Program-made: the position numbers and the translations under genes
Part shown: piece by piece, positions 54,798-63,844 of the stretch
Layout of the letters: the number at the start of each line of letters is the position of its first letter
Position numbering within the stretch: position 1 is the first letter of the stretch
From: an uncultured Alistipes sp.
Lineage (GTDB): Bacteria; Bacteroidota; Bacteroidia; Bacteroidales; Rikenellaceae
Direction of reading: 5' to 3'
Assembly: GCA_910576555.1 (NCBI GenBank)
Contig: CAJTIY010000007.1
Location: forward strand, 17,880 to 81,879
DNA length: 64,000 bases
Notes under the pieces: generated by a model
Told to the model about the DNA's origin: nothing
Database searches by the model: none
What the model saw: only the letters and a program-made list of their open reading frames with translations

Positions 54798-55708
54798 CGT
54801 TTATAGGAACGGATCAACGATTCGTAATATTGCCGGTCGGCCTCCGCGAGCGCACCGTACAACGTCCGGGCCGCATAGCCCTCCCGGGCCATGCGGCGCA
54901 GCATCGACCGGCGCCGGAACGCATCCGCCGTCGCGATGCGCCGCTCGATCCCGGCCCCCGCGAGCGGCCGGTGCAGCGCACAGAGCGTCGCGACCGCATC
55001 GCAGCCCAGATCGGGGTCCTCGGCAGCGATCCGTCGCAGGTCGCTCTCGGCCCGGTCGATGCCGAAGTGCCGCACGAGCCCCAGCCCGAAGCGGCGCAGG
55101 TTGCGGCTGCGCGATCGCAGCAGCTCCGCAGGGCACAAGCGCAGCGCACCGCGCCGAGCCAGCAGTTCGAGCTCGGCGATCTCGCAGTCGGTGAACGGAC
55201 GCGGAAATTCGCAGAGACGACGCTGCGCCTCCCCGGGTGCGGCGGCAAGCTGCACGAGCAAAGCCTGAAAAGCCACCTGCGGGTGACGGCTGCGCAGGTA
55301 ACGCTCCGTCCGCCGGGCGGTCGCCCGGGCGAGCGGAAACGCCGCGAGGAGCGAAAGCGCATAGGCGCGCCGATAGCCGCGCGTGAAGCGGACCGTGCGC
55401 AAGAGCCTTATGTCGAGTCCGTTCTCAGCGACGATCCGGCGCAGCGCACGTTCGTCGATATCCACGGCCGTCGCGACGCATGCCGCCAGCACTTCGGTCA
55501 GCACCCGGCGCATCGCAGCGCCCCGCACCCGGGGAATCCCGGGAGCGGAGGTCCCCTCGGGCAGCAGCAGCGCCGCTGCGAGCCGGATGCTGCGGCGCCG
55601 CAGCAACGCCTCCCGGCGCCGGCGTCGCCACCGGTACGCGCCGGCGAACGCCAGCAGGCAGGTCATCGTCATCGCCGCGAGGAGCAGCGCCGGCATCGCG
55701 ATCCGCAT
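54785..55708 (-). CDS. Membrane-anchored HEAT-like repeat protein
   Basis: 307 residues, no firm family. One N-terminal helix (MPALLLAAMTMTCLLAFAGA) and a basic stop-transfer (YRWRRRRRE) anchor a cytoplasmic all-helical region rich in Arg, Ala and Leu. Segments such as RRFGLGLVRHFGIDRAESDL then RRIAAEDPDLGCDAVATLCA, and LRSRHPQVAFQALLVQLAAA, have the spacing of HEAT repeats. Its ATG overlaps the stop of the pseudo-receiver gene (TGATG), and its 3' end overlaps the next gene. The three are one translational unit. Confidence 0.65.
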   Translation of the reverse strand: MRIAMPALLLAAMTMTCLLAFAGAYRWRRRRREALLRRRSIRLAAALLLPEGTSAPGIPRVRGAAMRRVLTEVLAACVATAVDIDERALRRIVAENGLDIRLLRTVRFTRGYRRAYALSLLAAFPLARATARRTERYLRSRHPQVAFQALLVQLAAAPGEAQRRLCEFPRPFTDCEIAELELLARRGALRLCPAELLRSRSRNLRRFGLGLVRHFGIDRAESDLRRIAAEDPDLGCDAVATLCALHRPLAGAGIERRIATADAFRRRSMLRRMAREGYAARTLYGALAEADRQYYESLIRSYKRCLG

Positions 55709-56079
55709 CACACGCACCGCCGGGCGAGCCCGGTTTCGACCTTCGCCCGCAAGCGGCGCAGGCTGACCGGGAAGGTCAGGTACTGATCGACCCCCTCCTC
55801 CAGCAACCCCAGCACCGTCTGCTCCGACTGCAGCCACGAAACGACATACACCAGCGGCCGTTGCAGCCCGCCCGAGCGCAACGCGGCCAACGGCCGCGCA
55901 CTGGCCATCAATCCTCCGGCCCCCGACACGACCACCAGATCGAACGCCGCATGCCGGCACATCCGCTCCATCGCGGACATATCGGCGACGCAACGCACTT
56001 CGGCCCGCAATCCGTCCAGCGCGGCACGGATCAGTTCGCCCGAAAAGGGGTCGTCGGAAACAATCAAAATTCTCCGCAT
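55708..56079 (-). CDS. Pseudo-receiver protein
   Basis: 123 residues, a stand-alone receiver-like domain. The acidic pair is kept (LIVSDDPF, Asp9-Asp10), and the switch Ser is present in YVVSW. The phospho-acceptor position in FDLVVVSGAG is Ser52, and the conserved Lys in YLTFPV is Phe. Phosphorylation by a histidine kinase is therefore unlikely. The start MRRILIVSDD is chosen by family homology; MPMRRIL two codons earlier is possible. First gene of the module, with no recognised promoter in the 155 bases before rplU on the other strand. Confidence 0.75.
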   Translation of the reverse strand: MRRILIVSDDPFSGELIRAALDGLRAEVRCVADMSAMERMCRHAAFDLVVVSGAGGLMASARPLAALRSGGLQRPLVYVVSWLQSEQTVLGLLEEGVDQYLTFPVSLRRLRAKVETGLARRCV

Positions 56080-56165
56080 AGGCATCGGCCCGGCTTCTGC
56101 CGGACGCAGCGGGCGGTCGAAAACCGTGCCGCAGCGGGCGGGGCGCGGAAAATTTTCCGACACGT

Positions 56166-56196
56166 ATTGCAGTTCCGGAAATTATGCGTATATTTG
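56166..56196 (+). promoter_or_regulatory. Promoter of rplU-rpmA
   Basis: ATTG (56166-56169), 19 bases, TATATTTG (56189-56196), 38 bases before rplU. Confidence 0.75.
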
Positions 56197-56234
56197 CGCT
56201 CTGAATTATGTTCACATACATAACAAACGACTAA

Positions 56235-56546
56235 ATGTACGTTATAGTAGAGATCGCAGGTCAGCAATTCAAAGCTGAAAAAGGTCGGAAACTTTATGTT
56301 CACCGTCTTCAGGGCGAAGAGAATTCGTCCGTAAGTTTCGACAAAGTCCTGCTCGCAGACAACGACGGTCAGGTTAAAGTCGGCGCACCTGTAGTAGAAG
56401 GCGCCGCTGTGAAGTGCAAGATCCTGAAGCACCTGAAGGACGACAAGGTCCTCGTCTTCAAGAAGAAGCGCCGCACGGGATACCAGAAGTGCAATGGCCA
56501 CCGCCAGTACCTCACGCAGATTCTGGTGGAGGAAATCGTTGCGTAA
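56235..56546 (+). CDS. rplU: 50S ribosomal protein L21
   Basis: 103 residues, the full L21 length, from MYVIVEIAGQQFKAEKGRKL. FDKVLLADNDGQVKVGAPVV and the basic FKKKRRTGYQKCNGHRQYL near 75-94 match the 23S rRNA-binding region. Partner gene rpmA follows after 21 bases, the standard arrangement. Confidence 0.98.
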   Translation: MYVIVEIAGQQFKAEKGRKLYVHRLQGEENSSVSFDKVLLADNDGQVKVGAPVVEGAAVKCKILKHLKDDKVLVFKKKRRTGYQKCNGHRQYLTQILVEEIVA

Positions 56547-56567
56547 CCCTTTAAAAACTGAATCAAC

Positions 56568-56828
56568 ATGGCACACAAGAAAGGTGTAGGTAGTTCGAAG
56601 AACGGCCGTGAGTCGGAAAGCAAACGACTCGGCATCAAACTGTTCGGTGGTCAGTTCGCAAAGGCGGGCAACATCATCGTACGTCAGCGCGGTACGGTAC
56701 ACAACCCCGGTGAGAACGTGGGTATCGGCAAGGACCACACGCTCTTCGCTCTGATCGACGGAACCGTGGAGTTCTGCAAGAAGGGCGCCGGCAAGTCCTA
56801 CGTGAGCGTCATGCCGCTCAACGAGTAG
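56568..56828 (+). CDS. rpmA: 50S ribosomal protein L27
   Basis: 86 residues starting MAHKKGVGSSKNGRESESKR. The N-terminal tail reaches the peptidyl-transferase centre and has no Firmicute-type cleavable extension. GNIIVRQRGTVHNPGENVGI is the family core. Confidence 0.98.
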   Translation: MAHKKGVGSSKNGRESESKRLGIKLFGGQFAKAGNIIVRQRGTVHNPGENVGIGKDHTLFALIDGTVEFCKKGAGKSYVSVMPLNE

Positions 56829-56848
56829 TTTCCGGCACGATCCGATAC

Positions 56849-56880
56849 GAAGCGGTCCCGAATTTCGGGGCCGCTTCTTT
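56849..56880 (+). terminator. Terminator of rplU-rpmA
   Basis: 13-bp stem with one G-T pair (56849-56861 with 56865-56877), 3-base loop, short T-run. The following 400 bases, to the lipoprotein promoter, show no gene. Confidence 0.85.
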
Positions 56881-57285
56881 CGTCTGCCTGCGCCCCTCCG
56901 GCCTCTCCGCGCACACGCCGCGGCGCATCCGCCACCCCACCGCCGCATACCTTATACATAATAGGTATATCTTCCGTCGATCGGTCGTCTGTCGGCCGGG
57001 GCGACGCGCGCGGCCTACACACTATGTCGCCCCTCGTCCGCCCCGCCCCCGCAACCCGCGCTCGCCGATCGAAGGGCATGCACCCCGCGGCATCCCGCCC
57101 ACAGCGCGCCCCACCGACCGGCAGGACTTCGCCCCGCCGGGAGTCCCGCGCCACGGACGACCGTCATTTGCCCGGCGTGCCTCCGAACCGGCTTTCGCCC
57201 CCGCCCCCGAACACCTCCTGCGCACGAAAAACGTGCACCCCTCCGAAAAAAGCGGTTCCGACGACCGAATCTGTCATTTTTTTTC

Positions 57286-57293
57286 TATCTTTG
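57286..57293 (+). promoter_or_regulatory. -7 box of the 777-residue lipoprotein gene
   Basis: TATCTTTG after a T8 run, giving a leader of about 135 bases. Confidence 0.6.
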
Positions 57294-57434
57294 AGAAGTC
57301 GGATCGCGCATCGTTCCGATCCCGCCTGCCGGCCGCCCCAACTTACGGTCGGAAGCGAAAGGCCCCCTATCGAACAAACCGCACGGAGCCTTCGGTCGCC
57401 ATCGCCCGAGCACTCCGTCACTAAAACCAGTAGT

Positions 57435-59768
57435 ATGAAAAGACTGATCTTCGCGTGCTTGAGCATCGCATTGTTGACCGTCGTCGGCTGTAAAGACGAC
57501 AACACCGAGGGGGGGGGAAACAAAACCTACTCTATAACAGCCTATCCCGGTGAAGGCATTACCCTCGAGGTGCAGCCCGCGGCAAAAGCCGGCGCCGAAG
57601 TCATCGTCAACGCCACGATCGAGGGTTCGCTGAAAAAAATCGTTGCGGTCACCTACAACGCACAGCCGTGCAAGTTCGTCTCGCAGCAGGCGGAGGTCTC
57701 CGTCTATTCGTTCGTCATGCCCGCAGAGGATGTCTACCTCGAAGCGCTCACCGACATGAATTTCGTCACCATCAACAAGGAGGAGGGACCCCATACGACG
57801 CTGATCCTGCTCAACGTCATCGACAACAACGAGGATCCCCGCGAGGAGTGGACCTACAGCCAGATTCCGGGAAGCCCGATCAACTTCCGCTACTCGGGCG
57901 ATCTGGGCTTCACGCCCAGCGTCTCGGTCACGGGCGATAACACGGGCGAGGAGGTCGAGGTCACGTGGTCGGACGACGAGAACAGCGACTACGGCAAAGA
58001 CTTCTGGGTCGCCATCATGCCCGACGAACCGGTGACGATCCGCACCGTCGCCACGGAGAAAACCGACTTCAAAGGCAAGGACTTCGTGGGGGCCTACACG
58101 GGTTATCCCATCGTCCCCGGCGCGAAGCAGCTCATCACGGGCGACGAGACGGACTTTTCGCTGGAGCTCAATGCCAATACGTCGTTCTTCGCCCGATCGA
58201 CCGACGAGAGCGACTTCGACTTCGACGGATGCTACACGTTCGACGAGGCCACGAACCGCTTCGCCTACGATATCGCATACAGCGACGACGGCTACGGCAA
58301 AGCCGACTACGGCGTGAGCGGCCAGTGGTTCGAGGAGGATTTCGCCTTCGTCTTCGTAACGGATCTGGTCGAGGACAAGGCGGAGAACAACCGCTACTAC
58401 TTCGTCGGCAAGCAGGCGTTCGGGTATATCTGCGCCGCCAGCAACGAATACACGGCCGGCAACACCGATTTCCTGCTCGAGACCACGCGCGGCACCCGGA
58501 AAAACTGGTACTTAGTCGAGCGCAGCGCCAAGCGCGCCCGCAAGGTCGAACTGCAGTTCGCCAGCGGCTCCTCGATCGGCGACGCATCGAGCGCCATCGT
58601 CTCGGCCGACGGCGTCAAGCTGCTGCGCTACGACCTCGCCTCGGAGTCGGGAACTCCCGTCTTCACCTATACGGGCAGAGAGGCCGGGACCTACACGGGT
58701 ACGGCGGGCATGCTCGAACTCGACGGTCTGGGCAACCTCACCCTCGGGGGTCAGAGCGGCACCTACACCATCGCCGGCTCGGTCGTCACGGCACAGCTCG
58801 GCAGCGACACCCGCACCTTCGCGCTCGACATGACGGCCAAGACCTACACCGAGTCGCAGGCCGCGAAGTGGGAAGGACCGAAGTCCTTCACCGCCACGGT
58901 CACGGGCGGACAAAAGGTTTTCTTCGCCGGCAATTCGACCGCCACGACGAAGGGCGAAATCGAACTCTACCTCGACTCCGACTTCGGCGGCAACGAGGTT
59001 GAGGGCCAAGTGAAGCTCGTAGTCCGGATCGACGGCCACGAAGTGATCGCTACATCGTCGGGCACCTCCTATTCGTACGACCCGGCGGCCAACACCATTC
59101 TGGTCTCGCAGGTGCTCGTCGGCACGAACAGCAGCGCGGGCGGCACGGAGCGCGCCGACTATCTGTTCAACATCTCGGCCGACAAGAAGACGCTCACCTT
59201 CGCCGAGCACAAGCAGCTGCGCTCGACAACCACCCGCGCCGGCTACACGAGCATCAGCGGCGCCGACACCTACATCGACGTATACGGCGTAGCGCTCTCC
59301 GCCGAGGGTGGAGGAAGCGATATCGGCGGCGGCGACGCGCCCGCGAAATGGGACGGTGCCAAGACGACCTTCTACGTACAGATCACCGACATGAGCAAGG
59401 CCTTCTACAAAGGCAGCGGCACCTACGCCCAAGTCTTCATCCGCCTCGACGCCGATGCCGACGGCGAAGGTACGGTGAAGTTGGAGACGCAGCTCATGGA
59501 TCTCTCCATCTTCAGTTGGAGCGTCGTCGTGCGGAGCACCGGAACCTATACGTACGACCCCGCGGCCATGACCCTCACGCTCGAAGTCGACGAGGTGGGA
59601 ACGGCGGCAGGCGGCGTAGGGCCCGAGTCCTTCGTGCTGCATGTCGCGGCCGACAAGAATTCAATGACCTTCGCCGAGGAGAAAACGATCCGTTCGGCAG
59701 GCCTCGACGGCAGCAGCGCCGCCGACACCTATGTCGAAATCAAAGGACAGACCATGACGGCCAAATAA
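57435..59768 (+). CDS. Large surface lipoprotein with repeated C-terminal domains
   Basis: 777 residues, unrecognised function. A signal peptide ends in the lipobox VVGC (Cys19), followed by KDDN, the acidic export signal of surface-displayed Bacteroidetes lipoproteins. A Gly run then encodes a G9 tract (57509-57517). Residues about 30-200 are beta-rich. The C-terminal 300 residues contain two related domains of about 140 residues, opening AAKWEGPKSF and PAKWDGAKTT. Each holds YSYDPAANTI/YTYDPAAMTL, SADKKTLTFAE/AADKNSMTFAE and ADTYIDVYG/ADTYVEIKG. A third shorter relative precedes them. A binding or adhesin role is plausible. Confidence 0.82.
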   Translation: MKRLIFACLSIALLTVVGCKDDNTEGGGNKTYSITAYPGEGITLEVQPAAKAGAEVIVNATIEGSLKKIVAVTYNAQPCKFVSQQAEVSVYSFVMPAEDVYLEALTDMNFVTINKEEGPHTTLILLNVIDNNEDPREEWTYSQIPGSPINFRYSGDLGFTPSVSVTGDNTGEEVEVTWSDDENSDYGKDFWVAIMPDEPVTIRTVATEKTDFKGKDFVGAYTGYPIVPGAKQLITGDETDFSLELNANTSFFARSTDESDFDFDGCYTFDEATNRFAYDIAYSDDGYGKADYGVSGQWFEEDFAFVFVTDLVEDKAENNRYYFVGKQAFGYICAASNEYTAGNTDFLLETTRGTRKNWYLVERSAKRARKVELQFASGSSIGDASSAIVSADGVKLLRYDLASESGTPVFTYTGREAGTYTGTAGMLELDGLGNLTLGGQSGTYTIAGSVVTAQLGSDTRTFALDMTAKTYTESQAAKWEGPKSFTATVTGGQKVFFAGNSTATTKGEIELYLDSDFGGNEVEGQVKLVVRIDGHEVIATSSGTSYSYDPAANTILVSQVLVGTNSSAGGTERADYLFNISADKKTLTFAEHKQLRSTTTRAGYTSISGADTYIDVYGVALSAEGGGSDIGGGDAPAKWDGAKTTFYVQITDMSKAFYKGSGTYAQVFIRLDADADGEGTVKLETQLMDLSIFSWSVVVRSTGTYTYDPAAMTLTLEVDEVGTAAGGVGPESFVLHVAADKNSMTFAEEKTIRSAGLDGSSAADTYVEIKGQTMTAK

Positions 59769-59789
59769 CGACCATCATTCCTACGGACC

Positions 59790-59824
59790 AAGCGCCCGAT
59801 CCTCCGCCCGAGGGTCGGGCGTTT
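59790..59824 (+). terminator. Terminator after the large lipoprotein
   Basis: 15-bp stem with two G-T pairs (59790-59804 with 59810-59824), T-rich end. The next 650 bases, to the RNA gene at 60473, have no supported gene; minus-strand T-runs occur at about 60310, 60335 and 60388, and a 6-bp CGGCCA/TGGCCG hairpin at 60218-60240. Confidence 0.75.
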
Positions 59825-60472
59825 GGCTGTCCGCATCCGCAATGGCGCAACCGATCTCCCGCTGCGCCCGAACCACCGGATCGGGCCTTCTTCCGGTCCC
59901 AGCTCCGCTCCGACTCCGGCTCCGGACGGCCCGAGCCGTTCGCAAACACACCCCGCAACCGTTTTTCCTCCGCAGCGCGGACCTGCAGGATGACTTCGAA
60001 ATTCGCGACCCTCGTCCCGCCCCGCACTCCGACAGGAAAACAGAGACCCGCCCCCGAGCAGCGATTACGCTCCCGAAGCCGATACCGATACCCGCCCTCA
60101 CACCGACCGACTGCCCCGCAGCGGAGCGGGCGGCAAGGCCCCGGCGCAGCCGGATGGAAAGAGCACGCCAGACTGACACCGGCCCGGTCCCGATCGTGCC
60201 GACACCATACAAAGAACGGCCACCTTTACAGATGGCCGCTCTATGTCAGCAGAACGCGAGGACGGGAATCCGATGGAGAAAACAGCGGCACTCGATCTTC
60301 GGACGAACCGAAAAAAGGGACCTTCTCTTCTCCGAAAAAAAAGAAAAAAGGGCGACGGCGTACACAGGATATCCTATGAAGAACCGAAAAAAACGGTAGT
60401 GACGCAACTCCACGCCGCCGCCCGTATTATCCGACCATCCCATTTCACCCCTCCGGGAGTAGATGGAGAGAC

Positions 60473-60679
60473 AAAAAAAAGAGGGCGCGGTGTCAGTCTC
60501 TTCAGCGGGCCTTAGGGAACCACGATCCGGAAACTGTCCTGCGCCCCGGGTAGGCTCCGCCCGAAGATAGCCGGAGCAAACCGGGACAGACAACTATCAT
60601 ACCCAGATCAAACAACCCCTGCATAGAGGCTCCCTAAGTTCGCTGAAGGTATAAAGAGTTGTTTTACCCTTTATCAACT
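60473..60679 (-). ncRNA. ssrS: 6S-like structured RNA
   Basis: A minus-strand transcript is bounded by a -7 box (60685-60692) and a T8 run (60473-60480). The arms 60628-60648 and 60500-60521 close a long interrupted helix (CTTCAGCG and CTTAGGGA blocks pair exactly). Inside is a large asymmetric bubble, then GTCTGTCC/GGACAG and CTCCG/CGGAG toward the apex. A rod with a central bubble is the shape of 6S RNA, which binds housekeeping RNA polymerase. No coding frame uses the region. Exact ends and identity are inferred from shape only. Confidence 0.55.
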
Positions 60680-60684
60680 ACCAG

Positions 60685-60692
60685 CAAAGATA
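60685..60692 (-). promoter_or_regulatory. -7 box of the 6S-like RNA
   Basis: TATCTTTG on the minus strand, directly before the structured RNA. Confidence 0.6.
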
Positions 60693-61035
60693 CGAAAAAA
60701 ATCGTGAAACCCGCACTTTCTGCAACTTTTCCGCCAAAATACACCACAAAACGGCACAATCCCTCTTTTAGAACCGTCCACCCTTCGATGCCCATCTGCA
60801 GCAGTTCGCTCCGGTGCCCGGCCCCGGCCTCAGCGCAGAAATATCCGGGCCCTCGGTTCCCCGCCACCGACCGCACGCTCCGTCGCGCAGCTCCTACTGC
60901 CCCGTCGTACCGCCCCGATCCCGCCCCGGCCGCCGGGAATGCGACAGGCATAAAAAACGCCGCCCGGCACAAACCGGACGGACGTCGAATCGGACAATGC
61001 CGGCGGCAGCTCCGCCGGCCCGACAAGGTGTCAGC

Positions 61036-61473
61036 CTACTTCGCAGCGTTCTCGACCGTTGCAGGGTCGACCGCCTCGAACACGGCCAGCACGCGGCCGT
61101 CGTCGTAGAGCGTCAGCTCCGCGCCGTCGATCGCATAACGGTCCGTCTCGTCGAGCATCTTCACGAAGGCATCCTCGTACTCCATGTCGGGGCAGGCCAT
61201 CCGGGTCATGCCCATATTCTCGAGTTCGAGCTTGTCGCCCTTCAGCTCGTAGGCACCGAAGAAGCGGTTGCAGTTGGTGCGTCCGTGCACGGTCGTTTCG
61301 GCCGCGTCGAAATAGAGCGTAAAGAAGTCTGCCTCGCCGTTGAGCGCCGACGCCGGAATGCCGGCCATTTTTGTAAGCTTCCAGTTCGTGCCTTCGAGCG
61401 TGCGGTTGCCCGTGTGGCAGTTGCAGGCCGTGAGCGCACCGATCAGCCCGAGGGCCGCAATGTACTTTTTCAT
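61036..61473 (-). CDS. META-domain lipoprotein (HslJ-like)
   Basis: 145 residues. A signal peptide with lipobox LTAC (KKYIAALGLIGALTAC) is followed by one META domain: EGTNWKLTKMAG, GRTNCNRFFGAYEL, MTRMACPDMEYEDAF and LTLYDDGRVLAVFEA. META domains occur in HslJ, linked to heat and novobiocin resistance in E. coli, but the biochemical role is unknown. The start MKKYIAALG gives the signal peptide. A -7 box TACGTTTG lies at 61552-61559. Confidence 0.9.
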   Translation of the reverse strand: MKKYIAALGLIGALTACNCHTGNRTLEGTNWKLTKMAGIPASALNGEADFFTLYFDAAETTVHGRTNCNRFFGAYELKGDKLELENMGMTRMACPDMEYEDAFVKMLDETDRYAIDGAELTLYDDGRVLAVFEAVDPATVENAAK

Positions 61474-61551
61474 AGGATCTGAATTGATTTTGGTTTCTTT
61501 TGTGTTCGTCGGGAGGGCGTAGCAAATAACGGGCCGCAACCTCCCGGCAGA

Positions 61552-61559
61552 CAAACGTA
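61552..61559 (-). promoter_or_regulatory. -7 box of the META lipoprotein gene
   Basis: TACGTTTG on the minus strand, 78 bases before the start. The rest of 61474-61772 shows no gene. Confidence 0.55.
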
Positions 61560-61772
61560 ACAAATATTCGCCGAAATCGGAAACGGCGAACGGGCGGGCG
61601 CTCCCTTTCCCCCTGATAACCACACGAGGACGCCCCATTAATCGCCCCTCACAATACTGTGCCCGTCCGTTCGCCGAGTCCGATCACCGCGCGGCAGGCG
61701 ACGGTCCCCGAACGCCGCAAGCGTCCGCACCTCGGAACCCGCCGCCGCCCGCCGCATGCCCGCGCGACGGAT

Positions 61773-63785
61773 CTACTTCTCCGTAATCACCGGATCCCAG
61801 CAGATGATCCAGTTCCGGCGCGTCACCCATTGATTGATCACAGAAGTTTCGAAATCAATCGGTTTATAAATACATCTTATCTGCGAAGGTTTCGTAAAGC
61901 TCAATCCGATACCTCGGACGATGACCTGTCCCGGGGTTCCGCGCTTGAACGGCAACGTACCCAATGTGAGCAGTAGATTGCCGCCAGTCCCGGTTCCGCC
62001 GCCTACCATAAAAGTCGAAAGCGACGACAGATAGACGTATTCCAGCTTGGTCAGATCGCTGAAATCGAACGTTTTGAGTTGTGTATTCTCCAGAGCGATC
62101 GCCCGGATATTGGGGCAATTGCGGATCGTGAGCCCCGAGCCCTCCCTCTCGCTGATCGATATGTCCTGTTCCGGAGAGTATGGCCATGACAAGAGACAAG
62201 GAATAGGATCGGGTGTAGGATGCGGACCGATCCAATCGTCTTTGAGCACCTTCAGCGGGTTCCGACCGAGCGAATCCACGGGCGCACCGGTCGGGGTAGA
62301 GAGATAGGGCTCCCGTACGACGAACCCTTCGATCGCACCGTCGCCCGGTACCGACGAAGGTACGAACAGCGGATCGTCGGGCAGAAGTCCCGAACCCTCC
62401 AGATCCAGCATGCAGAGATACTTCGTCGTCGCGAACACCTCCAGACTGGGGCAGTTGTCGAGCGTGACCTTCGAGTTGCCGATACGCACCAGATAGAGTT
62501 CCTTCAACACTTCGTTCCCGGTGAAAACGAAATGCCGGGGCTGGGAGCACCCGTCGCAGATCATGCGCAGGTAGGTCAACGCCTTATTCGGAATCCCCAC
62601 CTGCAGGTTCAGGTTTTCTATACCCTCGCCGTGCTGAAAATCGAGGCCCGACAGCGCATAGCTCTCCGACGGATCTTGCTCGCCGTATTTCTGCAATTCG
62701 GCGATAATAACCTTGAATTCGCCCCTCGAAGAGAAGTTCAGCGAGAGATCGGCGGTGTAGGGCGTCGTAGCACCTTCGGGAATGAACACGCGAGCGACCT
62801 CCTTCGGCTTCTCGTCTTCGGGTTGCTGCTCCAAAATCACCAGATGCTTCGACATCACGAGCGACAGATCCAAAAACGACCTCGAAGTGTCGAATGAAAC
62901 CAAATGCTGACCGATTATCTCAGTAGGAGGGGGAAGAACTTCAGCTGGCTTTCCGTAAAGGGCCTCGATAAACGCCTTGTCCTGCTCCGAAAGCTCGGTT
63001 CTGTAGTCTTCGTCGAACTCCACCACCGGAATATTGTTGGCGATCATCTCGTAGAAGGGCCACCACATCACCGACCGGGGGTCGTACGATTCGGTCTTGC
63101 TGATCAGAAACGCGTGGTCCGACAACGGTTCCAGCACCACCTTCTTCAGCTCCTCCCACGCGATCAGTTCGGCCAATTCGTTCTCCCAGTAGTAGCGGAT
63201 CGTCTCCTCGTCGATGTTGCCGTCGGCATCGACGATCCACTCCGGATAGAAGCTCGGATGGCGGAACTCCAGTTCCAGACCGAGCACCTGACCGAACGCA
63301 CGCAGCACGTCGCTGCGCTTGGCCGCATCCGACGCACGGCGCCACTGCGCGAAGTGCACCGTCGCCTCGTCCTGCGCGGCGAACTTCTGCGCATGGTCGG
63401 TGCCGGTCAGCGCCCAGCTCGACTGCATGCCCCGCACATAGTCGAAACCTACGCGGATCAGCGCATCCTGATCGTCGTCAACGAACCGGAACTTGACGTC
63501 CGCACATCGTTCCCACTCGAGGACGACTTCTTTGACGAACTCCCGGTAGCGATCCGTACCGTTCAGGAACTTGACCGTCAATTGCTCTTTGGCGATGGGT
63601 CGCGACCACACCTTCAACGCGTTGGCCACACCGCGGGTCGCGGGCGACGAATCATCGGGCAGCGCTGCACCGTAAAAACGGGGAATAACTCCCGATACCG
63701 ACGATTGCGAATCCTCCGCACCGCCATCCCGCTCGCACGCGCCCAGCGCGAACAGCAGCGGGAAAATCAGAAACAGTTTCTTCAT
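61773..63785 (-). CDS. Lipoprotein with inactivated astacin-like protease domain and LRR-like C-terminus
   Basis: 670 residues. Lipobox LGAC puts the lipid on Cys17. Residues about 65-310 follow the layout of Bacteroidetes astacin/M12-type zinc proteases (TVKFLNGTDR…, a helix at the zinc site, then a Met-turn-like PRSVMWWPF). The zinc motif HExxHxxGxxHE is replaced by RAFGQVLGLELE (162-173): both first histidines, the catalytic Glu and the third His are gone. From about 420 irregular leucine-rich repeats appear (LKELYLVRIGNSKVTLDNCP, LTIRNCPNIRAIALENTQLK). Probably a binding protein. It follows the partial gene at 63845 by 59 bases. Confidence 0.8.
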   Translation of the reverse strand: MKKLFLIFPLLFALGACERDGGAEDSQSSVSGVIPRFYGAALPDDSSPATRGVANALKVWSRPIAKEQLTVKFLNGTDRYREFVKEVVLEWERCADVKFRFVDDDQDALIRVGFDYVRGMQSSWALTGTDHAQKFAAQDEATVHFAQWRRASDAAKRSDVLRAFGQVLGLELEFRHPSFYPEWIVDADGNIDEETIRYYWENELAELIAWEELKKVVLEPLSDHAFLISKTESYDPRSVMWWPFYEMIANNIPVVEFDEDYRTELSEQDKAFIEALYGKPAEVLPPPTEIIGQHLVSFDTSRSFLDLSLVMSKHLVILEQQPEDEKPKEVARVFIPEGATTPYTADLSLNFSSRGEFKVIIAELQKYGEQDPSESYALSGLDFQHGEGIENLNLQVGIPNKALTYLRMICDGCSQPRHFVFTGNEVLKELYLVRIGNSKVTLDNCPSLEVFATTKYLCMLDLEGSGLLPDDPLFVPSSVPGDGAIEGFVVREPYLSTPTGAPVDSLGRNPLKVLKDDWIGPHPTPDPIPCLLSWPYSPEQDISISEREGSGLTIRNCPNIRAIALENTQLKTFDFSDLTKLEYVYLSSLSTFMVGGGTGTGGNLLLTLGTLPFKRGTPGQVIVRGIGLSFTKPSQIRCIYKPIDFETSVINQWVTRRNWIICWDPVITEK

Positions 63786-63844
63786 TTTTTTAGTTGTTTG
63801 GGTTAATGGGGATTGATATCTACACAAAAGCGTGTATTCATCTT

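Noticed and set aside
57024..57434. N-terminal extension of the large lipoprotein
   Set aside because: It would bury the signal peptide and lipobox and crosses the promoter box at 57286.
59825..60470. Protein-coding gene between the lipoprotein terminator and the RNA gene
   Set aside because: Open frames are short, basic and without start context or family signal; only scattered T-runs and a small hairpin are seen.
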